Source: an uncultured Clostridia bacterium (lineage in GTDB: Bacteria; Bacillota; Clostridia; Lachnospirales; CAG-274). From it: a stretch of DNA of 64,000 nt. Made by a program: the position numbers and the translations under genes. The DNA lies in NCBI GenBank assembly GCA_944376805.1, contig CALWDX010000002.1, positions 1 to 64,000 on the forward strand. The letters are read 5' to 3'. Each line of letters starts with the position of its first letter. The stretch's first letter is position 1. The notes beneath the pieces were generated by a model that was given only the letters and a program-made list of their open reading frames with translations, made no database searches and was not told the DNA's origin. Positions 44,986 through 54,623 of this stretch are shown one piece after another.

Positions 44986-45480
44986 TTATTGAGTAAAGAA
45001 ATCATCAATATATACGTCAACAATGAGATTTGTTGCAAAAATTTCTTGTAAACTTGCTAGTATTTCATCTTTAACAACAGTTTTGGCATTTGTCATTTCC
45101 ATTTCTTCATATGTTTTATTTATACAAATGTCAATTATTGTATCTTTTATTATTATTTTCTGTAATTCTAAATTAGAAATTAGGTTTTCTGCTTCTTTAG
45201 AAGTTTCTTTACTTGTATTTATACCTAAATTGACACTTATTTTTATAACATGGTCTTTTTGGTCAGGTCCTTTTAACAAGTTTGTTATTATGGTTTCTCC
45301 TAATGGAAATACTGTTATATCTTCAATAGGTACAGTTTGTTGAACAACTATATTTGTATCTGTAGCATCATTAGTTTTATTCATAGCTTTATAAAGAAAT
45401 CCAAAACCAACTGCAAATAAAACTAGTAATACTACTAATAGTAAGATTATTAATGTCATTCCCATTTTATTCTTACTCAT
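44986..45480 (-). CDS. fliL: Flagellar basal body protein FliL
   Basis: A 164-residue protein with a single N-terminal transmembrane segment (about 7-31) and an extracellular stomatin-like domain. FliL surrounds the stators and supports motor torque. It sits 21 bp after motB and before fliM, the usual place. Confidence 0.9.
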   Translation of the reverse strand: MSKNKMGMTLIILLLVVLLVLFAVGFGFLYKAMNKTNDATDTNIVVQQTVPIEDITVFPLGETIITNLLKGPDQKDHVIKISVNLGINTSKETSKEAENLISNLELQKIIIKDTIIDICINKTYEEMEMTNAKTVVKDEILASLQEIFATNLIVDVYIDDFFTQ

Positions 45481-45501
45481 TTTATTTGTCCTCCTTATAT
45501 G

Positions 45502-46257
45502 TTATATTTCATTGTTATAATATTTGCTAATAACTTTTATTTCAACTCTTCTATTGATAGCTCTATTTTCAGGTGTGTCATTAGGAGCTTTTGGTCTATA
45601 CTCACCATATCCTTCTGTAGATATTCTATCTGGTGAAAAGTTTTTATAGTCTGTAAAGTATGTAGCTACTGATATTGCTCTTGCAGCTGATAAATACCAG
45701 TTATTTGGATATTGAGTTGTATTAATAGGTAAATTATCTGTATGACCCTCTATTTTTATATCATTTTCTGGATATTTCAATAATTCATCAGCAACTAATG
45801 ATAATATTTCAATAGCATCTGACTTTAAGTCTGCACTAGCACTTTCAAATAATATACCATCTTTAAAATTTAAAGTAATAAATCTATCATTTTGTTCAAT
45901 TTCAACTTTATCTTGAAGATTATTTTCAGCAAAATAAGTTTTAAAGTTTTCAGCTAAATTATCAAGTTCTTCTTTACCTTTATTTTCAAATTCTTTATCT
46001 GAACTACCTTTTACTTCAGGCATTGAAACAATACCATTACCAAGTGCCTCCAAAACACCAGCTGATTGAGTTTGAGAAATAGATATTTGACTATTTGAAA
46101 ATGATGCAGCAATTTGTGCAAATTTTTCAGCATCTTGAGTTGAACTTGCGAATAAAAGAACAAAGAAACATAATAACAAGGTAACCATATCCCCATAAGT
46201 CCCCATCCATTCAGCAAGACCTTGTTTTATTTCTATTTTTTTCTCTTTTTTTGCCAT
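45502..46257 (-). CDS. motB: Stator protein MotB
   Basis: A 251-residue protein. The single transmembrane helix carries the proton- or ion-binding Asp (GDMVTLLLCFFVLLFASS); the C-terminal OmpA-like peptidoglycan-binding domain has IEGHTDNLPI and NRRVEIKVI. It pairs with MotA, 11 bp upstream. I cannot tell H+ from Na+ use with confidence. Confidence 0.95.
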   Translation of the reverse strand: MAKKEKKIEIKQGLAEWMGTYGDMVTLLLCFFVLLFASSTQDAEKFAQIAASFSNSQISISQTQSAGVLEALGNGIVSMPEVKGSSDKEFENKGKEELDNLAENFKTYFAENNLQDKVEIEQNDRFITLNFKDGILFESASADLKSDAIEILSLVADELLKYPENDIKIEGHTDNLPINTTQYPNNWYLSAARAISVATYFTDYKNFSPDRISTEGYGEYRPKAPNDTPENRAINRRVEIKVISKYYNNEI

Positions 46258-46268
46258 AAAATCAACTC

Positions 46269-47057
46269 CTATTCACCAGAACCTTCACCAAATGTTTCTC
46301 TAAGAGTTGGTGATATGAATACTTTAAGTTTTTCTTCTATTATACGAGGGTTCTCACCTGCTGCAACAGAAAGGATACCTTCAACAGTAATTTCCTTTAC
46401 TAACATTTCTTGCTTACTAAAAAACTTTAACTTATTAGCAATAGGTGTTGATAACCAGTTAGCAAATAATGAACCATAAAACGTTGTTATTAAGGCAACA
46501 GCCATTTTAGGACCAATTGTAGAAGGGTCATCAAGATTTTGAAGCATCAGTACCAGACCAACTAATGTACCAATCATACCCCAAGCTGGGAATTGAGAAG
46601 CCATAAGTTCCCAAATTTCTATATTTTCTTTATGTCTATCTTCTATGTATCCCATTTCAGTTTCTAATACATTTCTAACAAGTTCTTGGTCTGTACCATC
46701 AACTACAAGCATTATACCTTTTCTTAAAAATATATCCATATTTACAGATTTATCATCAAGTGCTAATAAACCTTCTTTTCTAGCAACATTAGCAAGCTCT
46801 ATTATATCTTTTATAGCTGCTATTGGGTCAACTGTATCTGGTTTAAATGCTTTTTTAGTACTTTTCATAGCATTTAAGAAAGTTGGTAATGGATAAGACG
46901 CTATAACGGCTGACATAGCACCACCAACTGTAATCATAAAAGATGGTGCATCAATAAAACTTTTTACAGCTGTTATTTGCATTTCTGCACCTAAAAGTAT
47001 GGATATAAAGGTAAAAGCCATACCAGCAACTAAACCTATAATTAAACCTAATTCCAT
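46269..47057 (-). CDS. motA: Stator protein MotA
   Basis: A 262-residue protein with four transmembrane helices, the cytosolic charged region (about 70-150) that meets FliG, and the conserved proline-containing helices (SQFPAWGMIGTLVGLVLML, NWLSTPIANKL). It follows flbD by 21 bp. Confidence 0.95.
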   Translation of the reverse strand: MELGLIIGLVAGMAFTFISILLGAEMQITAVKSFIDAPSFMITVGGAMSAVIASYPLPTFLNAMKSTKKAFKPDTVDPIAAIKDIIELANVARKEGLLALDDKSVNMDIFLRKGIMLVVDGTDQELVRNVLETEMGYIEDRHKENIEIWELMASQFPAWGMIGTLVGLVLMLQNLDDPSTIGPKMAVALITTFYGSLFANWLSTPIANKLKFFSKQEMLVKEITVEGILSVAAGENPRIIEEKLKVFISPTLRETFGEGSGE

Positions 47058-47078
47058 TATTATTTCTCCCCTTCTAGT

Positions 47079-47258
47079 TTATTTTAAGCTTTTTTTATAT
47101 GTAATAATTTTATCTATAATATCATCAACTGCTTCTTTTACAATAATTTTTCTACCAGTAGTTAATGTTATAGTCGTATCTGGAGTTTCTTGCATAACTT
47201 CTATATAATCACAATTAATAACTATCTCTGTATCATTTAACTTTGTTACTATAATCAT
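47079..47258 (-). CDS. flbD: FlbD/SwrD-family flagellar protein (59 aa)
   Basis: A small gene I translated by hand: MIIVTKLNDTEIVINCDYIE, then about 39 more residues, including TPDTTITLTTGRKIIVKE and a helical end. This is the FlbD (SwrD) family, 60-70 residues, always found between flgE and motA; SwrD raises motor torque in Bacillus. GAGGAG lies 8 bp upstream of the ATG at 47258; another ATG 5 bp earlier stops at once. Confidence 0.88.
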   Translation of the reverse strand: MIIVTKLNDTEIVINCDYIEVMQETPDTTITLTTGRKIIVKEAVDDIIDKIITYKKSLK

Positions 47259-47302
47259 AACATAATCTCCTCATAAAAATTAAATGTCTTTTCTATCTTA
47301 TT

Positions 47303-47331
47303 AATATACACTATTTTCTACAATTTCTCAA
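47303..47331 (-). promoter_or_regulatory. Possible internal promoter before flbD-motAB
   Basis: TTGAGA (47326-47331), 17-bp spacer, TATATT (47303-47308), minus strand. It lies just after the flgE palindrome and could drive flbD onward independently. Confidence 0.5.
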
Positions 47332-47360
47332 GTATTATTTTATATTTTTTTTAACATTAT

Positions 47361-47396
47361 AGTATATAGCTTTTAAAATTTTAAAAGCTATATACT
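47361..47396. repeat. 36-bp perfect palindrome after flgE
   Basis: Two 18-base arms, AGTATATAGCTTTTAAAA and its inverse, without a spacer. It is 10 bp after the flgE stop. In the operon direction no U-run follows, so it may be a stability or processing element, or a leaky terminator. Confidence 0.7.
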
Positions 47397-47405
47397 ATCT
47401 ATATT

Positions 47406-48791
47406 TTATCTTTTTAAATTAACTAACTCTTGTATCATTTCATCACTTGTTGTTATTATTCTTGAATTTGCCTGGAAACCTCTTTGTGTAGTTATCATTT
47501 CACTAAATTCATAAGATAAATCTACATTAGACATTTCTAATGCACCACCTTGTAAAGTAGAACCTAAAGAACTAGCTTCTTGACCTATACCATCAAATTC
47601 ACTAGAGTTACCCGTTTCTCTATAACGGTTACTACCAACTTTTTCTAAACCAGCTGGATTTTTAAAATTTGCTAAAGGTATTTGAGCTAATATTTTAGTT
47701 TTACCATTAGAATATGTACCTCTAATAATACCATTTGCATCTATATTAAATCCTGTCATATTACCTGCTGTATTACCATCTTTAGTTTCTGATGTAACTG
47801 TAACTTTTGAGTTAAATTGTGTTACTGTTTTAAAATCTACAATTAATTCATTTGGTACAGTACCATTCATACCAGCTCCAACTAATGCACCATTTTCTAT
47901 TTTCTGTAAAGTAGTTAAATCTATCCCTGTTAATCTTATATCTGTTTTCCCACTATTTGCTGCATCTGTGCCAGTAAGTTTACCATCCCCATTAAAAAAT
48001 AAACCTGTAGCATCTAATGTTATTGAACCCCCTGCTAAATATGCTTTATCTGTACCATTAACTGTAACCTCTATCATACCATTAGCTGCTGAATTTGGGT
48101 CATTTATTTGTGGGATACTAACTGTCCATTCATCTGGATTAGAATTTGGCACTTTATCAAATTGTATATTTATAGTATATTTATTACCTTGACTATCATA
48201 AAAAGATATTGTATTTTTTTGTGTAGGATTAGTTGTTTGATTAAAGTTACCTGTAAATTCTATATTTGTTGTCATTTCTGCTGGAGAATATAAATTATTT
48301 CCTTCATATATATTAATAGGTGTAACTGTATCTTGAACTATTTTTTGTTGTCCTGGATTATCTGGGTCATCTGTTGCTTTCCAACCACAAACATTAAAAC
48401 CATTAGGGTCTACAAGATTACCTTTAGCATCTACTTCAAAAACACCTGCTCTAGTAAAAGAAAACCCTGTAGCATCTTTAACTATAAAGAAACCTTCTCC
48501 ATCTATCATAAGGTCACTACCATAATCTGTTCTTTGAGCAGCACCTTGCCCCATAACAGTAACTATAGAACCTACATTTGCTCCCAAACCTATTTGTTGT
48601 GGATTTATACCACCTCTATCTTGGTTAGCTGAACTAGCTGAACTTAAAGTTTGGTTAAAGCTATCTTTAAAAGAAACAGAACTTCTTTTAAAACCTACTG
48701 TGTTAATATTAGCTATATTATTAGATATAACATCCATTTTTGTTTGATGTACTCTCAAGCCAGAAACACCTGAGAACATACTTCTCATCAT
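47406..48791 (-). CDS. flgE: Flagellar hook protein FlgE
   Basis: A 461-residue hook protein. The N-terminal rod motif (MFSGVSGLRVHQTKMDVISNNIANINTVGFKRS), the FlgE central domain and the C-terminal ALEMSNVDLSYEFSEMITTQRGFQANSRII are complete. It polymerises into the hook after the rod; its length control is by FliK and FlgD cap upstream in the operon. Confidence 0.95.
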   Translation of the reverse strand: MMRSMFSGVSGLRVHQTKMDVISNNIANINTVGFKRSSVSFKDSFNQTLSSASSANQDRGGINPQQIGLGANVGSIVTVMGQGAAQRTDYGSDLMIDGEGFFIVKDATGFSFTRAGVFEVDAKGNLVDPNGFNVCGWKATDDPDNPGQQKIVQDTVTPINIYEGNNLYSPAEMTTNIEFTGNFNQTTNPTQKNTISFYDSQGNKYTINIQFDKVPNSNPDEWTVSIPQINDPNSAANGMIEVTVNGTDKAYLAGGSITLDATGLFFNGDGKLTGTDAANSGKTDIRLTGIDLTTLQKIENGALVGAGMNGTVPNELIVDFKTVTQFNSKVTVTSETKDGNTAGNMTGFNIDANGIIRGTYSNGKTKILAQIPLANFKNPAGLEKVGSNRYRETGNSSEFDGIGQEASSLGSTLQGGALEMSNVDLSYEFSEMITTQRGFQANSRIITTSDEMIQELVNLKR

Positions 48792-48868
48792 AATAAATTC
48801 CTCCTTAAATAAGGTGCTTTTTTCTTATCTGTCATTCAAAGAAAATAGACTTCCTAAAAAGGTCCAGC

Positions 48869-49246
48869 CTAAACTATAACAGCACCATCTATATTTGTAT
48901 ATACCTTTTCAGAGTTGTTATCAATAGCTGTAACAACTGTTTTATTTTTAATATTGACTAAAAGTGCAATATTATCAACTAATACAAGAGAGTCTTTTAT
49001 TCCTTTTTCTTCAGCTCTTTTTATACCATTTTCTACTCTTTTTATTTGAGAATTAGATAATTGTAAGTTTCTAGAGCTAAGCCTCATTGATGCGTGTTTT
49101 GAAAAAGAAACATTTCTTTCTTCGGCTTTATTTTCTAAAATTTCTTTAAAAGTTTTATTATTTGTATTATTACTACATAAAGGTTCAGATTTTTTAAATT
49201 TATTAACTAAATTAGGATTTATTAAATTATTATTTATTATAGTCAA
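48869..49246 (-). CDS. Flagellar operon protein, TIGR02530 family
   Basis: A protein of about 125 residues with the TIGR02530 signature: FSKHASMRLSSRNLQLSNSQ, then KGIKDSLVLVDNIALLVNIKNKTVVTAID and NIDGAVIV. It always sits between flgD and flgE; its role is unknown. The ATG frame opens inside flgD, but a TTG at 49246 has GGTGGT six bases upstream and avoids the overlap, so I use this start. Confidence 0.82.
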   Translation of the reverse strand: MTIINNNLINPNLVNKFKKSEPLCSNNTNNKTFKEILENKAEERNVSFSKHASMRLSSRNLQLSNSQIKRVENGIKRAEEKGIKDSLVLVDNIALLVNIKNKTVVTAIDNNSEKVYTNIDGAVIV

Positions 49247-49259
49247 AAAATCACCACCT

Positions 49260-50288
49260 TTATTTAATATCTTTATAAGAAACTTCTTTATCTCCAACTT
49301 GTAAGTAAACTTTCTTATCTCTAATAATTACACCATCTACTTTACCACTAATATCACCAGCTGTAATTTCTTGACCTACAAGAGAAAGTGAACTTACTAA
49401 AGAACTTATGTCTTCTAATTCTACATCTTTTTCAACACCATCTATTTTAACAAATACTTTATCATCTTTTAATACAATATCTTGTATAGTACCACTTACT
49501 ACATCTTTACCATCTTCACCAATAGCTGCACTAATATTAGAACCAATAAGAAGAGTATTTTCAGAAACAGCAACAACTTCTCCTAAGTATACATCTTTAC
49601 CATTTACACTTAATACTGGTACACCATTTTCAAATTTTATAAACTCAACTTTACCTTCAATATATCCAATAGGTTTCATATTTTCATCAAGTTTAATACC
49701 TTGTATGGTTTTACCAATCATTGCCATAGCTTGAGAAACTGCTGCAGAACTATCTCCAAAATCAACATCTTGAACTTTTTCAATATCTTCATATGGAACT
49801 ATTTTATTATCTCCAAAATTTAAATATGGTTTTCCATTTATTATATCAACAGATTGTACTATACCATAAACTTTTTCATATTGACCTGTTTGTTCATTTT
49901 TTGTATTAGCAATTACACCTTTACCAATAGTACTAAAAGCTTGAGCATTTGTCATAGTTTGATTTAAGTTTTGCATTTGTTCTAATGCTGTAAACTGTGC
50001 AGTTTGTGCAATAAATTCTGTATTATCCATAGGTTGTAAAGGGTCTTGATATTGAAGTTGTGTAACTAAAAGTTTTAAAAAATCATCTTTACCAAGTTGT
50101 GTTTTTACTTCTCTTACATTACTAGGGTTCTTAATACCTTCTTCTTTTTCTTCTTCATCTTCTGGTATACCTACTGTTGGTCCAGATGTATCTTTATCCT
50201 CATCTTTATCTTTAGCTCTTGAAGTTGTAGCTCTTTGAAAATTAGCCATATTATAGATATTAGTATTAGTATTTATTGTATTATCCAT
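49260..50288 (-). CDS. flgD: Flagellar hook capping protein FlgD
   Basis: A 342-residue scaffold for hook growth. The FlgD N-terminal core is clear ([41 protein letters not shown], about 70-110). The rest contains repeated beta units with '[22 protein letters not shown]' type strands, longer than the roughly 230 residues in enteric FlgD but usual for Clostridia. Confidence 0.93.
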   Translation of the reverse strand: MDNTINTNTNIYNMANFQRATTSRAKDKDEDKDTSGPTVGIPEDEEEKEEGIKNPSNVREVKTQLGKDDFLKLLVTQLQYQDPLQPMDNTEFIAQTAQFTALEQMQNLNQTMTNAQAFSTIGKGVIANTKNEQTGQYEKVYGIVQSVDIINGKPYLNFGDNKIVPYEDIEKVQDVDFGDSSAAVSQAMAMIGKTIQGIKLDENMKPIGYIEGKVEFIKFENGVPVLSVNGKDVYLGEVVAVSENTLLIGSNISAAIGEDGKDVVSGTIQDIVLKDDKVFVKIDGVEKDVELEDISSLVSSLSLVGQEITAGDISGKVDGVIIRDKKVYLQVGDKEVSYKDIK

Positions 50289-50306
50289 ATTTTCACCTCC
50301 TTATAA

Positions 50307-51764
50307 TTATATTGAATAATTAACTTGTGAATTTAAAATATTTTCTTCTTTTACTTCTACTATATTTTCTTTTTCAATAATTTCTTCTGTTAAATTATTT
50401 ATCATTCTTTCATTTTTATTAGTAGATTGGTCAAACATATTGTATGTAGTTTCTTGGCTTTCATCACCAGAAACATTAACTTCTAATGCACCAACATCAA
50501 TTCCCTGTTCATTTAACATATCTTTAAGTTGGTTAAAGTTTGATTCTATAATTTCTTTAACTTTTTGATTTTCTGCTATAAATTGTGCTGTAACAATTCC
50601 ATTTTGAGTGGCTATTTTAAGAGAAACTTCTCCTAATTGTTCTGGTTTTAAAATCATTTTTACTTCAGATATTTCTGGTTTAATAGAAACTTTTATTTTT
50701 TCCATTATTTGATTTACAATATCTGTTGTATTAATATTTCTTAAAACTTGTGTTTTAGGTAAAGAAGTATTATATACTTTTGTTGAGTTATTAGCAACTT
50801 CTCCTATATTAAATAATTCTTGTTTAGAAGTTAATTCCAAATTATTTTGTTTTAACATTTCTACTAAAGATTGATTTTGGCTATTATTCATATTTTGATT
50901 ATTTTCTTGATGATAACCTACTTTTCCATCAATAGCTTTAATATTTTTTACATCTTCAACATTAACTAATTGGTCTGTATTTTCTAAATTAATATCTTCT
51001 AAAACATTTTTAGTAGGTAATTTAGATTGTATAACTATAGTTTCTTCTACAGAACCATTTAATTCTTCTAATAAAGCATCAATTTTTTTCTTAATATCTG
51101 TTGTAGAACTTAATAAGGTTACATCTTTTAAGTTATTTTTATTTATAATTTCAGTAATTTTACCTTTAGCATTTTCATCTAAAGAAATTAAATCTGTATA
51201 ATCTATACTTTTTGCTATATCTGTAATATCTTTCATGATATCTTTAATATTATTAATAGCTAAAAGTTCAACTGGACTTTCTACATCAAATGCTGATTGT
51301 AAAAACTTAATTAAGTTTTGATTATCTTGTAACATAGAAATAGACATTGATAAACTTGATAAAATATCCATTACTTGTTCATTAGATATTCCTAATATTT
51401 CAGATAATTTATTTAAAATATCTTCTTCAACAATAATAGCTTTTTCTGTGTCATTATCAATTTTATCTATATTATTTTTTTCTTCTACTTTAGTACTTTC
51501 ATTAGATTGTACTTTATCTTTTTGTTTTAAAGTAGTAGCTTCTTTGTCACTTAAATCTTTTGTCTTATTATTAACTTTGTTATTATCTTTATTATCTTTG
51601 TAACTTTTATTATTATTTATATTATTTGGTTTATTTTCTACTTTACTTTCTGCTTTATTTAAAAAGTCATTAAACCCTGTCCCTTTATTATTTGAATTTG
51701 CAGTATTGTTAATAGGTTTATTAGTTAATTGATTTAAAAGCATATTTACAAGTTCCATTTTCAC
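50307..51764 (-). CDS. fliK: Flagellar hook-length control protein FliK
   Basis: A 485-residue protein. The long N-terminal part is disordered and rich in Asn and Lys; the C-terminal Flg_hook domain (about 345-440) has LKPEQLGEVSLKIATQNGIVTAQF and FNQLKDMLNEQGIDVGALEVNVS. It measures hook length and switches FlhB. It lies between motE and flgD. Confidence 0.9.
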   Translation of the reverse strand: MKMELVNMLLNQLTNKPINNTANSNNKGTGFNDFLNKAESKVENKPNNINNNKSYKDNKDNNKVNNKTKDLSDKEATTLKQKDKVQSNESTKVEEKNNIDKIDNDTEKAIIVEEDILNKLSEILGISNEQVMDILSSLSMSISMLQDNQNLIKFLQSAFDVESPVELLAINNIKDIMKDITDIAKSIDYTDLISLDENAKGKITEIINKNNLKDVTLLSSTTDIKKKIDALLEELNGSVEETIVIQSKLPTKNVLEDINLENTDQLVNVEDVKNIKAIDGKVGYHQENNQNMNNSQNQSLVEMLKQNNLELTSKQELFNIGEVANNSTKVYNTSLPKTQVLRNINTTDIVNQIMEKIKVSIKPEISEVKMILKPEQLGEVSLKIATQNGIVTAQFIAENQKVKEIIESNFNQLKDMLNEQGIDVGALEVNVSGDESQETTYNMFDQSTNKNERMINNLTEEIIEKENIVEVKEENILNSQVNYSI

Positions 51765-51786
51765 ATTTCACCTCCTTTCAAATATT

Positions 51787-52533
51787 TTATTGTGCCTGAA
51801 CTGGTGATAGAAGTTTAGAGCAAGAAGCTGCATTTTTAGGGTCCATAGTACTTAAAATTTCACTCCTTTTTTCACTAGATAGATTTTGTAATATAGTAAT
51901 AACTAAATCCATATCTGTAATAATTAATTCTTCTAAAATTTTTGTTGCTGCATCTTTTTTCATATTTTCAAAAGTTTGTATGTAATCTTTAAGTGCTTTA
52001 TCTGTAACTTCTTTATTTACAGCTTGTTTATATAATTCTTCTGCATTTTCAGGTGCAATAGATTCATAAAAACTTGAATATGCTTTAGGGTCATTTAAAG
52101 CTACCATTTTATCAAATTGTTCTTTGTCTGCTTTAAATTGTAATTGTGCATTTTCAAATTCTTTTAATCTATTTATTTCTTTGTTAAGGTCTTCTATTTC
52201 TTTTGTAAGTGCATCTATTCTTTCTTGATTTTCGTCTAATGGTTGTTCTTCTACATTAGCATCTGTTTCTGACTCTAGTGGTGGTAATAAGTTTTTAACA
52301 ATAGGTATCTTTTCTAAAACTGGTCTAAGATAATTATCTCTAACACCACCTACATTAAGACTAACAAGTACAATAGGTAAAGCTATTATAATAATAGCTA
52401 TTATAAGTTTTAATAGACAACCACCTTTTTTCCCACCATTATCTTCTATATCATCATCTTCATCATCTATATCTTCATCTATTAAATTAAGTTCATCTTT
52501 CTCATTTTTGGGTTTCTTATTTTTTTTAGCCAT
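51787..52533 (-). CDS. MotE-like protein (MgtE N-domain, YlxF family)
   Basis: A 248-residue protein: acidic N-terminus, one transmembrane segment (about 38-58), coiled coil (about 100-140), and a C-terminal MgtE-intracellular-N-like domain (LEELIITDMDLVITILQNLSSEKRSEILSTMDPKNAASCSKLL). In fla operons this gene, called motE or ylxF, lies between fliJ and fliK; MotE acts as a MotC-related chaperone elsewhere. No strong ribosome site precedes its ATG, and an odd 318-bp gap separates it from fliJ. Confidence 0.8.
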   Translation of the reverse strand: MAKKNKKPKNEKDELNLIDEDIDDEDDDIEDNGGKKGGCLLKLIIAIIIIALPIVLVSLNVGGVRDNYLRPVLEKIPIVKNLLPPLESETDANVEEQPLDENQERIDALTKEIEDLNKEINRLKEFENAQLQFKADKEQFDKMVALNDPKAYSSFYESIAPENAEELYKQAVNKEVTDKALKDYIQTFENMKKDAATKILEELIITDMDLVITILQNLSSEKRSEILSTMDPKNAASCSKLLSPVQAQ

Positions 52534-52851
52534 ATTAAACCGTTGCCAAAAATCTATAAAAATATATAAATTTTATTTAATTTCCTATTCAATAAATACA
52601 ATTTTAAAAAATTATTATTTTCTACTCTTGTTTGATATAGGGTTTAAGTTGGATACAAGGCCTCCTAAATATTTAACATATATTATTATAGCTTTTACTT
52701 TCACTCAATATATTTTTAGATTGGCTTACTCCTTTCTCTATTTAAAATATTAAATAGTATTTTATAATTTTAATTAATATTATAGATTAAAATATATTAA
52801 AAAATCAATATATTTTTACAAATTTACTTTAACTATTAATAGGTCTTTAAT
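52534..52851. other. 318-bp gap inside the fla operon
   Basis: Between fliJ and the motE-like gene, where related operons have only a few bases. On the minus strand it holds AAAGGAG near 52729 and AGGAGG near 52662, and a 29-codon GTG frame (about 52706 to 52617) without a well-spaced ribosome site. I see no convincing gene or RNA family. Confidence 0.5.
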
Positions 52852-53292
52852 TTAAGCTTTATTATATTTATAACTAACTATTTCGTCTATCATTTTTTGT
52901 TCTTTTTTAAGTTCTTCTTTAAAATAGTTTTCTTTTCCTTTTTCCTTTAAAGCTTCAAGAACTTTTCTCTGTTTCATAGCCTCTAATAAAGCCAATCTTT
53001 TTTCTTCTACAAAATCTTTAGCTTTATTAACAATCACCTTTTGGTCTTCTATTTTTTTATCTATAAGGCTAGTATATTTATTAATACTATCAATATAGCC
53101 TGGCTTAACACCTTTACTAATACTTTCTCTAAAACTTATTATATTTTGTTGTTTTTTATTTTCAAAGTTTAAAAGTATATTTTTTTCTTCTTCTAATTTA
53201 TTTAGTGCTTTACCATATTCTGTTTTACATTGTTCTTCTAGCTTTTCTTTAATATTTAAAAGCCCTTGCATATTAAATATAAATTTAGCCAT
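52852..53292 (-). CDS. fliJ: Flagellar export chaperone FliJ
   Basis: A 146-residue, almost fully coiled-coil protein (FIFNMQGLLNIKEKLEEQCKTEYGKALNKLEEEK), the FliJ pattern. It links the FliI ATPase ring to FlhA. It follows fliI by 4 bp. Confidence 0.9.
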   Translation of the reverse strand: MAKFIFNMQGLLNIKEKLEEQCKTEYGKALNKLEEEKNILLNFENKKQQNIISFRESISKGVKPGYIDSINKYTSLIDKKIEDQKVIVNKAKDFVEEKRLALLEAMKQRKVLEALKEKGKENYFKEELKKEQKMIDEIVSYKYNKA

Positions 53293-53296
53293 AATA

Positions 53297-54619
53297 TTAA
53301 TCCTCTAAAATTTTATTCATTTGTTCATCTACTTCTTCTAAAGAAAAACATTCTTCTGTAGACTGTGTTACAAAATTTAAGATAGCTTTTCTTTTAGATA
53401 TAGCCATATCTATATCTTCATTACTCCCTGAAACATATGCTCCTACATTGATAAGGTCTTCTGCTTCAGCATAAGTTCCCATAAGTTTTTTAATTTCAAA
53501 AGCATTACTTTTATGTTCTTTTGTAACAATATCACTCATAACACGGGATACACTAGCTAAAACATCTATTGCTGGATAATGATTTTTATTAGCTAATTTT
53601 CTAGATAAAACTATATGTCCATCTAATATACCCCTTGCCGTATCTGTAACTGGTTCTGTTAAATCATCACCATCTACAAGAACAGTATAAAGTCCTGTTA
53701 TAGAACCTGCATCAGAATTACCAGCTCGTTCTAAAAGTTTTGGCATAATAGCAAAAACAGAAGGTGTATAACCTCTTGAAACTGGTGGTTCACCAATAGC
53801 AAGTCCTACTTCCCTTTGTGCCATTGCATATCTTGTTAAAGAGTCCATAAACAACAAAACATCATTTCCTTGTTCTCTAAAATATTCTGCTATAGATGTT
53901 GCAACTTCAGCTGCTTTAAGTCTTACTAATGCTGGTTGGTCAGAAGTAGCTATAACTAGTACAGAACGTTTAAGCCCTTCTTCCCCAAGGTCTTTTTCTA
54001 TAAATTCTTTTACCTCTCTACCACGCTCACCTATTAATGCTATAACATTAATTGATGCACTTGTATTTCTAGCTATCATACCCATAAGTGTACTTTTACC
54101 AACCCCAGAACCAGCAAATATACCAACCCTTTGACCCTTACCAATAGATAAAAGTCCATCTATTGCTTTTACACCTAATGAAAGTTGTTCTTTTATACGT
54201 TTTCTATCTAAAGGGTCTGGTGGTACATTAGTAGTAGAAACTTCTTTTGTAGCATCAATAATAGGTCCTTTATGGTCCATAGGTTCACCTAATCCATTTA
54301 AAACTCTTCCTAAAAGATTATTTGATACTTTAACACTAAGTGGGTAATCAAAGCCTTCTACAATGCTTCCAAGACCAACCCCTTCTATATTACCATAAGG
54401 CATTAAAAGTATTTTTTTATCTTTAAATCCTACTACTTCAGCTAATACACTTTTACCATCTTTAGTATTTATTCTACAACAATTACCAATACTAACATCT
54501 GGTCCTTCTGATTCTATAGTAAGTCCAACTACTCTAGAAACTTTACCAAATTTTTTTACATAATTTTTATCTAATATATATCTATATTTATTTATATCTA
54601 CATTAAACATATAATTCAC
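53297..54619 (-). CDS. fliI: Flagellum-specific ATP synthase FliI
   Basis: A 440-residue ATPase of the F1-beta type. Walker A is GIFAGSGVGKSTLMGM (residues about 170-185), Walker B LLFMDSLTRYAMAQRE, and the export-specific PPVSRGYTPSVFAIMPKLLERAG. It powers unfolding and entry of export cargo. It follows fliH by 4 bp. Confidence 0.97.
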   Translation of the reverse strand: MNYMFNVDINKYRYILDKNYVKKFGKVSRVVGLTIESEGPDVSIGNCCRINTKDGKSVLAEVVGFKDKKILLMPYGNIEGVGLGSIVEGFDYPLSVKVSNNLLGRVLNGLGEPMDHKGPIIDATKEVSTTNVPPDPLDRKRIKEQLSLGVKAIDGLLSIGKGQRVGIFAGSGVGKSTLMGMIARNTSASINVIALIGERGREVKEFIEKDLGEEGLKRSVLVIATSDQPALVRLKAAEVATSIAEYFREQGNDVLLFMDSLTRYAMAQREVGLAIGEPPVSRGYTPSVFAIMPKLLERAGNSDAGSITGLYTVLVDGDDLTEPVTDTARGILDGHIVLSRKLANKNHYPAIDVLASVSRVMSDIVTKEHKSNAFEIKKLMGTYAEAEDLINVGAYVSGSNEDIDMAISKRKAILNFVTQSTEECFSLEEVDEQMNKILED

Positions 54620-54623
54620 CCTA

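Noticed and set aside
52620-52700. Plus-strand similarity to the c-di-GMP-II riboswitch core (GGGTTTAAGTTGG)
   Set aside because: The helices that should follow the motif are not visible, and no rightward gene lies downstream.
52508-52753. 81-codon plus-strand open frame in the fliJ-motE gap
   Set aside because: It overlaps the start of the motE-like gene on the other strand, has no ribosome site, and its composition is that of translated A+T-rich DNA.
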